Source: Mesorhizobium sp. INR15
GTDB taxonomy: Bacteria > Pseudomonadota > Alphaproteobacteria > Rhizobiales > Rhizobiaceae
Length of the DNA: 64,000 bases
Direction of reading: 5' to 3'
Assembly: GCF_015500075.1 (NCBI RefSeq)
Contig: NZ_CP045496.1
Coordinates: 248,001 to 312,000, forward strand
Part shown: in pieces, positions 59,317 to 64,000 of the stretch
How the letters are laid out: the number at the start of each line of letters is the position of its first letter
How positions within the stretch are numbered: position 1 is the first letter of the stretch
Made by a program: the position numbers and the translations under genes
Notes under the pieces: model-generated
Database searches by the model: none
The model's input: only the letters and a program-made list of their open reading frames with translations
Told to the model about the DNA's origin: nothing

Positions 59317-60060
59317 CTAGTGCTTGAGGATCTGGCTCAGGAAAAGCTTGGTGCGGCTGTGCTGCGGATTGGCGAAGAAGCTGTCCGGCTTGCCTTCCTC
59401 GACGATCTGGCCGGCATCCATGAAGATCACCCGGTCGGCCACCGCGCGGGCAAAACCCATCTCATGCGTGACGCAGACCATGGTCATGCCGTCGCGAGCC
59501 AGTCCCGTCATGGTATCAAGCACTTCCGATACCATTTCCGGGTCGAGCGCCGAGGTCGGCTCATCGAACAGCATGACGGCCGGCTTCATGCACAGGCTGC
59601 GGGCTATCGCGACGCGCTGCTGCTGGCCGCCCGAGAGTTGCACCGGATATTTGTTGGCCTGTTCTGGAATGCGCACCCGCTCAAGGAAACCGAGCGCGGT
59701 CTTGCGCGCCTCCTCCGCCGATACGCCGTTGACCCACATCGGGCCGGCCATGCAGTTCATCAGCACCGTCATGTGCGGAAAAAGGTTGAAGTGCTGGAAT
59801 ACCATGCCGACCTTGCTGCGCACGTCGGCGACGTTTTTCATGCGTGCATGCAGATGCACGCCGTTCACCGTGATCTCGCCATTCTGATGGGCTTCGAGGC
59901 GGTTGAAACAGCGGATCAACGTCGACTTGCCGGAGCCCGACGGGCCGCAAATGACGATGCGCTCGCCCTTGTGGACGGTCAGGTTGATATCCTTCAGCGC
60001 CTGGTAGGAACCATACCATTTGTTGACCGCCTCGGCCTTGATGATCGGCTCGGCATTCAT
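59317..60060 (-). CDS. Polar amino acid ABC transporter ATP-binding protein
   Basis: A 247-residue ATPase of the GlnQ/HisP type. Walker A GPSGSGKST (about residue 40), signature LSGGQQQRVAIARSL, Walker B VMLFDEPTSALDPE and switch His in VTHEMGFARAVADRVIFMD are intact. It energises uptake with the permease (overlapping ATGA at 60057-60060) and the binding protein at 61103-61930. The substrate is a polar amino acid or opine-like compound by family; the neighbouring sox-like enzyme makes N-methylated amino acids one guess. Confidence 0.92.
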   Translation of the reverse strand: MNAEPIIKAEAVNKWYGSYQALKDINLTVHKGERIVICGPSGSGKSTLIRCFNRLEAHQNGEITVNGVHLHARMKNVADVRSKVGMVFQHFNLFPHMTVLMNCMAGPMWVNGVSAEEARKTALGFLERVRIPEQANKYPVQLSGGQQQRVAIARSLCMKPAVMLFDEPTSALDPEMVSEVLDTMTGLARDGMTMVCVTHEMGFARAVADRVIFMDAGQIVEEGKPDSFFANPQHSRTKLFLSQILKH

Positions 60061-61031
60061 CGGATCTTGCTCCGGCCATAATGGCGTTCGATGCGTGACT
60101 GGATGAGTTCAAGGCAGATCGACATCATCCAGTAGATGAGCGAGGCGGAGATCAGCATCTCCATGTGCTGGAAGGTTTTCTGACCGAGCGTGCGGGCCAG
60201 GAACATCAGCTCCCAGACGCCGATGACCGACACAAGCGAACTGTCCTTGAGCATCGAAATGAACTGATTCCCGGTCGGTGGGATGATCACCGGCAAGGCC
60301 TGCGGCAGGATGATGCGGCGCATCGTCAGCGAAAAGCCGAAGCCCATCGAGCGTGAGGCCTCCCACTGGCCGCGATCGATGCTCTGGATGCCGGAGCGGA
60401 AAATCTCGGTCATGTAGGCGCCATAGCACAGCGACAATGCCAGGATGCCGGCAGGCACCGCGCCGACGACGAAGCCGAACTGCGGCAGGCCCAGATAGAT
60501 CAGATAGACCTGCATCAGCAGCGGCAGACCGCGAAAGAACGAGGTGTAGAAACTGGCGATGGCATAGGCAAAGCCATTGGTCGACAGTTTGGCAACGGCG
60601 CCGAGAATGGCGATCAGCGAAGCGATGACGATGGAAATCGCCGACACATAAAGCGTGGTGACGACACCCTGCGAAATAAGGAAAGGCAGCTTTTGCCAGA
60701 TGAAAGGCAGGCTGAGATGGAAGGTCGCGAAGAAGGCAAGGAAAAGCACCAGCAGTTCGAGCCAGACGATACCGATCTGCACACGCAGCGATGCAAAACC
60801 GATCAGCACGACGTTGAGCGAGAACAGCAGCGCAATGGTCAGGGCGATCGCGAAGCGGCCGTAGAGACCACTATCGGCCGGTTCGCCGATGATCGGGCGC
60901 ATCAGTTCGCCGAAGCTGGTGCCGGTGAGATTGAAGGTGAGGAAGATCAGAAAGATCGCACCGAACATCGCCGCGACAAACCAGGGTTTGTGCACGAGTA
61001 CCTCGGATTCGACGGTATCCGGATAAAGCAT
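60057..61031 (-). CDS. Polar amino acid ABC transporter permease
   Basis: A 324-residue inner-membrane permease of the HisM/HisQ type. After two or three N-terminal spans, the conserved region includes YAIASFYTSFFRGLPLLMQVYLIYLGLP and the EAA loop QWEASRSMGFGFSLTMRRIILPQALPVIIPPTGNQFI (about residues 225-260), which contacts the ATPase. Longer than the usual 220-residue family members because of an extra N-terminal part with additional membrane segments. A single permease gene suggests that it forms a homodimer. Confidence 0.9.
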   Translation of the reverse strand: MLYPDTVESEVLVHKPWFVAAMFGAIFLIFLTFNLTGTSFGELMRPIIGEPADSGLYGRFAIALTIALLFSLNVVLIGFASLRVQIGIVWLELLVLFLAFFATFHLSLPFIWQKLPFLISQGVVTTLYVSAISIVIASLIAILGAVAKLSTNGFAYAIASFYTSFFRGLPLLMQVYLIYLGLPQFGFVVGAVPAGILALSLCYGAYMTEIFRSGIQSIDRGQWEASRSMGFGFSLTMRRIILPQALPVIIPPTGNQFISMLKDSSLVSVIGVWELMFLARTLGQKTFQHMEMLISASLIYWMMSICLELIQSRIERHYGRSKIR

Positions 61032-61102
61032 CGCTTGCCCCGCGAGGTTTGTGGACGGTCAATCGCCCGGCGACCGTTCACGCGGCCACCGGGCGGACTT
61101 GA

Positions 61103-61930
61103 TTATTTCGTGACCGAATAGTCCACACCGTACCACTTCTTGGAGAGCGTGCTGAGCGTGCCGTCTTCCTTCATCGCTTTCACGGCATCGGCGATCCTGG
61201 CTGAGAATTCCGGGTCGCCATGTTCGATGGCGACGGCCAGAGGTTCGTAGAACACCGGATCGCCAACCTGCTTGATCGGGTAGCCGGCCTTGATCGCATC
61301 GTTGATGCTCGGCAGCGACGAGACGACCGCATCGACGCGCACACCATCACCGAGGCGCAGATCATCGAACGCCGTGGTGGAGTTCTCGTAGGAATGCACC
61401 TCTTTCGGGTTGAGCTTGTACTCGAAGGCCGGTGCGCCGGCAGCGTCGAGCGTCAGGTCCTTCTTGGCGTAGGCTTCGAAGGTAGAGGTCGTGGTGGCGC
61501 CGATGACCTTGCCGTCGAGATCGCCAAGCGAGGTCGCCTTGCTGTCCTTATGAACGGCGACTGCCGCCGGCGTGTAGTAATACACCGCCGGGAAATCGAA
61601 AATCTCGGCGCGCTTCTTCGTCGGCGTCATCGAGCCGACATGCATGTCCCAGCGTCCGACCCAATTGCCAGCGGTGATGATGTCCCAGCCGGGGGTGACG
61701 AACTCGACCTTGACCCCGATGCGCTTGCCGATGTCCTTGGCGACATCGACATCGAAACCATCGAGCTCGTTGTTGGCATTGACGAAAGACTGCGGCGCCC
61801 AGTTGGCGTCGGTCGCGACCTTGAGATCGCCCGCCGCCTTGACGCGGTCAAGCACAGCCCCGGCCTTGGCCGGCAAGGCGCCCAGCGAAAGCGCCAGCGA
61901 CAGTGCGGCCAGTTTGAGAATCGTCTTCAT
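61103..61930 (-). CDS. Amino acid ABC transporter periplasmic binding protein
   Basis: A 275-residue SBP family 3 protein. The signal peptide is MKTILKLAALSLALSLGALPAKA. GDLKVATDANWAPQSFVNANNELDGFDVDVAKDIGKRIGVKVEFVTPGWD is the N-lobe with the conserved ligand-binding region, and GVRVDAVVSSLPSINDAI the second lobe. It binds the substrate in the periplasm and delivers it to the permease. First gene of the three-gene operon, with a 71-bp gap to the permease. Confidence 0.91.
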   Translation of the reverse strand: MKTILKLAALSLALSLGALPAKAGAVLDRVKAAGDLKVATDANWAPQSFVNANNELDGFDVDVAKDIGKRIGVKVEFVTPGWDIITAGNWVGRWDMHVGSMTPTKKRAEIFDFPAVYYYTPAAVAVHKDSKATSLGDLDGKVIGATTTSTFEAYAKKDLTLDAAGAPAFEYKLNPKEVHSYENSTTAFDDLRLGDGVRVDAVVSSLPSINDAIKAGYPIKQVGDPVFYEPLAVAIEHGDPEFSARIADAVKAMKEDGTLSTLSKKWYGVDYSVTK

Positions 61931-62172
61931 ATTGTCTGTTCCCTTTGTTGTCGTTCAGTCCCCACGGCGACGCCCCTTACCGGCGACGGCTCCGCAACCT
62001 CTTCATCGCGCCGGACACCGGCCTCCCAACTGCCTGTTTGTCCGCGTGATAGTCCCAATTGTTGGCCATTTAGCAGCAAGCCGGCTGCCCGCGTCTTCCG
62101 GTGACACGGAGGACGTTTCCGCCGCCGCTTGCTCGGAACGATGGGAAGCCGGAAGGCCGCGAACCAATGCGA

Positions 62173-62559
62173 TCATTGGCCTTCTGCCTTTGTTTCATTG
62201 AGCACGGCGCTGGCGACGCGAAAGCTTTCGACGCCGGCGGGAATGCCGCAATAGACCGAGATCTGGATCAGGGCGGCGCGAAGCTCGCTTTCGCTCAGTC
62301 CGTTTCGGACGGCGCCACGAACATGCACGCCAAATTCATGCATCCGGCCAAGTGCTGCCAGCATGCCCAGATTGAGCAGACTGCGCTGCTTGAGATCGAG
62401 TGCCTCGTCCGTCCAGCACATGCCCCAGCAATATTCGTTGAGGATATCCTGGAACGGACGTGAGAAGTCGTCGGCATTATCCCGCGCCCGATCGACATAA
62501 TTGTCGCCAAGGACTGTGCGGCGGACGTGCTCCCCGGCGGAGCGCAACTTGCTATCCAT
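62173..62559 (-). CDS. Carboxymuconolactone decarboxylase-family protein
   Basis: A 128-residue protein like 4-carboxymuconolactone decarboxylase (PcaC) in size. LNEYCWGMCWTDEALDLKQRSLLNLGMLAALGRMHEFGVHVRGAVRNGLSESELRAALIQ is the family core, with the His and Glu positions of PcaC and no CXXC of the AhpD branch. The start at 62559 (MDSKLRSAGEHVRRTVLG) overlaps the end of the hydrolase gene by 8 bp. It is last in an LLM-hydrolase-CMD operon. A true protocatechuate role is uncertain without pcaB, G or H nearby. Confidence 0.85.
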   Translation of the reverse strand: MDSKLRSAGEHVRRTVLGDNYVDRARDNADDFSRPFQDILNEYCWGMCWTDEALDLKQRSLLNLGMLAALGRMHEFGVHVRGAVRNGLSESELRAALIQISVYCGIPAGVESFRVASAVLNETKAEGQ

Positions 62560-63382
62560 GGCTGGATGTCTCTCGCTTTGGCGCATTGTCGTCGAGGAAG
62601 TCCGACATCAATCCGGCGACCAGCGCCGGTGCCTCGATGAGGATGGAGTGGCGCAGCCCTGGCAGGATCGCCAGTTTCGAACCCGGGATGTGCTCGTGCA
62701 TATGATGCGCCATGCGGGGGCTGGAGCCGAGATCATCGGCGCCGGTGACAACCAGCGTCGGCGCGCGGATCTGGTCCAGGATGCCGCCGAAATCCGTTTC
62801 GGCCAGGACACGATAGGCCGCCGCGTAGCATCTGGGATCGTTTTCGGCGTCCCTGCCGCGCAACCGGGCGATCACCTCAGGATTCTGCTCCTGAAACGCC
62901 TCGGTCAGCCAGCGCGACAGGGATTGGGCATGATGCGTGCCCGGCTCGTTCGCCATCAGTGCGGCGAGGCGACCAAGCACGGCCTGACGTTCCTGCGGTG
63001 TGCGGCCGGCGACCGTCGACAGCAAAACCAGTTTTCTCAGCCGCTCCGCATGAGTCAATGCAAGACGCTGGGCAATCAGTCCGCCCAGCGAGAAGCCGGC
63101 GAGATGAAACGTCCCGAACCCGGCATGATCGGCGAGAGCCAGCGCCTCGGTGACGAAATCATCGATCTCGTAGCGGCCGCCGATGCGGCTCGAATGGCCA
63201 TGACCACGCAGGTCGAACGTGAGCACGGTGAAGCGGTCCGCAAGCCGGCTGACGACGCCACTCCAGGCCTCCAGATACGAACCGACGCCATGGATACAGA
63301 CGAGCGGCTCCGCACCAGAGCCATCGACCCGGTAATTGAGCGTCACCTCGCCCGTGTTGAACAGCCGATTTTCCACAGCCAT
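62552..63382 (-). CDS. Alpha/beta hydrolase, enol-lactonase-like
   Basis: A 276-residue alpha/beta hydrolase resembling PcaD-type 3-oxoadipate enol-lactonases. The nucleophile Ser98 is in GFSLGG, the acidic residue in VVTGADDLG, and the His in LPGLRHSILIEAP; HGVG near residue 31 forms the oxyanion hole. Its ATG overlaps the LLM-gene stop as TGATG. Paired with a CMD-family gene it looks like a PcaD/PcaC-type set acting after an oxygenase, the LLM enzyme, on an unknown ring or carbonyl compound (inference). Confidence 0.84.
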   Translation of the reverse strand: MAVENRLFNTGEVTLNYRVDGSGAEPLVCIHGVGSYLEAWSGVVSRLADRFTVLTFDLRGHGHSSRIGGRYEIDDFVTEALALADHAGFGTFHLAGFSLGGLIAQRLALTHAERLRKLVLLSTVAGRTPQERQAVLGRLAALMANEPGTHHAQSLSRWLTEAFQEQNPEVIARLRGRDAENDPRCYAAAYRVLAETDFGGILDQIRAPTLVVTGADDLGSSPRMAHHMHEHIPGSKLAILPGLRHSILIEAPALVAGLMSDFLDDNAPKRETSSHG

Positions 63383-64000
63383 CAGTGCCCGGCAGCCGCA
63401 CGCCGATCACGTTCGCGGGCGGCGAAATGTGGCATCACCTCGTCGACGAACAGTTTCAGTGTCCTCGCCTGCAGGGCGAATGGCAGGTTGAAGGTCAGGC
63501 CGAGGCAATACTGGTCGACACCGGCGGCCTCGTAGTCCTCCAGCTTCTCGATGATCTCGTCGGGCGTGCCGAACATCAGGTTGCGGCGAATGTTTTCCGG
63601 GTTGTAATTGTCCTTGCCCTTGACGCTTTCGTAGGAGACCGCCTCGGGAAAGCCATTCGCCACCGTACCGATGTTCTGGAACAAGTTCTCGAACATGCGG
63701 CCATAGTCGCTGCTGTGGCGCACAGCGACCTGCCAGTCGTCGGCGCGCTCATAGATGCAAGTGCGGCGCTGCATCATGAAGCGCGGGCGTGGCACCTCGG
63801 GATGATTGGCGACCGCCGCGCGGAACTTCTCGCCCAGCACCGCGATCTCGGCCGCCGGAGCGGAGAGCGGCGTCGACAGGATGTTGGCGCCGGCGGCGAT
63901 CGCCCAGTCGAACGTGCCGGGGTCACGCGCTGCCACCCAGATTGGCGGATGCGGCTGCTGCAACGGTTTCGGCACCGACGTCGCCATCGGGAACTTCCAG
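63382..64000 (-). CDS. LLM-class flavin-dependent oxidoreductase, partial
   Basis: The C-terminal 206 or so residues of a luciferase-like monooxygenase; the 5' part lies beyond the right edge, where the frame continues as WKFP before MATSVPKPLQQPHPPIWVAARDP. LQQPHPPIWVAARDPGTFDWAIAAGANIL is the conserved late region, and NLMFGTPDEIIEKLEDYEAAGVDQYCLGL a typical end segment. It uses reduced flavin and oxygen. The ATG inside the window (63985-63987) is not the true start. It leads the operon with the hydrolase and CMD genes. Confidence 0.88.
   Translation of the reverse strand, partial: WKFPMATSVPKPLQQPHPPIWVAARDPGTFDWAIAAGANILSTPLSAPAAEIAVLGEKFRAAVANHPEVPRPRFMMQRRTCIYERADDWQVAVRHSSDYGRMFENLFQNIGTVANGFPEAVSYESVKGKDNYNPENIRRNLMFGTPDEIIEKLEDYEAAGVDQYCLGLTFNLPFALQARTLKLFVDEVMPHFAARERDRRAAAGH

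Noticed and set aside
1..64000. CRISPR arrays, tRNA or rRNA genes, prophage
   Set aside because: No regularly spaced direct repeats, no cloverleaf-like sequence with a CCA-end context, no rRNA signature and no phage structural or integrase genes were seen on reading; a tRNAscan or Infernal run would be decisive.

Overview
This 64 kb window looks like a chromosomal segment of a rhizobial alphaproteobacterium, most likely Mesorhizobium or a close relative. That rests on the high GC content, an exo gene order that follows the succinoglycan locus of Sinorhizobium meliloti, and a two-palindrome intergenic repeat (2945-3046) of a kind I recall as common in Mesorhizobium. No rRNA, tRNA or CRISPR array was seen.

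Region 1 (1-4528): a secreted DUF2259 protein, divergent from a propionyl-CoA synthetase (prpE), then an intact IS1182-family insertion sequence. The IS sits in a CTAG that is both the end of the repeat and the stop codon of the exoP-like gene.

Region 2 (4529-31588): an exopolysaccharide cluster in the order exoP, galU (exoN role), exoO, exoM, exoA, exoL / exoT, a GT4 glycosyltransferase, UDP-glucose dehydrogenase, exoK, a coiled-coil protein, exoU, [lasso peptide locus], exoX / exoY, exoF, a hexapeptide acyltransferase, exoQ. ExoY primes the lipid carrier. ExoA/L/M/O/U extend the unit, ExoT flips it, ExoQ polymerises it, ExoP and ExoF control length and export, ExoK trims it and ExoX represses. 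Recognisable exoV, exoW, exoH, exoI, exoZ and exoB are absent, while ugd and a GT4 gene are added, so the polymer probably differs from classical succinoglycan.

The most notable content lies between exoU and exoX: a complete lasso-peptide cluster. It has a 50-residue precursor (20966-21118), an RRE/PqqD protein (B1), a transglutaminase-like leader peptidase (B2), an asparagine-synthase-like cyclase (C), an HPr-kinase-like kinase, an ABC exporter, and a divergent nucleotidyltransferase. The precursor ends in Ser, the residue phosphorylated in paeninodin-type lasso peptides. A TGC-N3-GCA promoter motif recurs upstream of exoL/exoT, the 17923 unit, the nucleotidyltransferase, the lasso precursor, exoX/exoY and exoQ, suggesting that the peptide and the polysaccharide share a regulator, possibly PhaR/AniA-like.

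Region 3 (31799-39051): an acetone carboxylase operon (acxABC) with a downstream short-chain dehydrogenase and a divergent LuxR-type regulator, then a 5'-truncated IclR relic. Region 4 (39167-47597): a GH39 glycosidase, a glucoamylase-family protein and a disulfide reductase in overlapping genes, then three glycosyltransferases, including an Och1-like/Anp1-like fusion and a GT10 fucosyltransferase.

Region 5 (47738-64000): catabolic operons. One is GntR / DHDPS-family deaminase / DUF1349 / semialdehyde dehydrogenase, resembling hydroxyproline degradation. Next come a TetR regulator, a heterotetrameric sarcosine-oxidase-like enzyme (soxBDAG), a membrane protein, an FAH-family hydrolase, a polar amino acid ABC transporter, and a carboxymuconolactone decarboxylase / alpha-beta hydrolase / LLM oxidoreductase operon that runs off the right edge.
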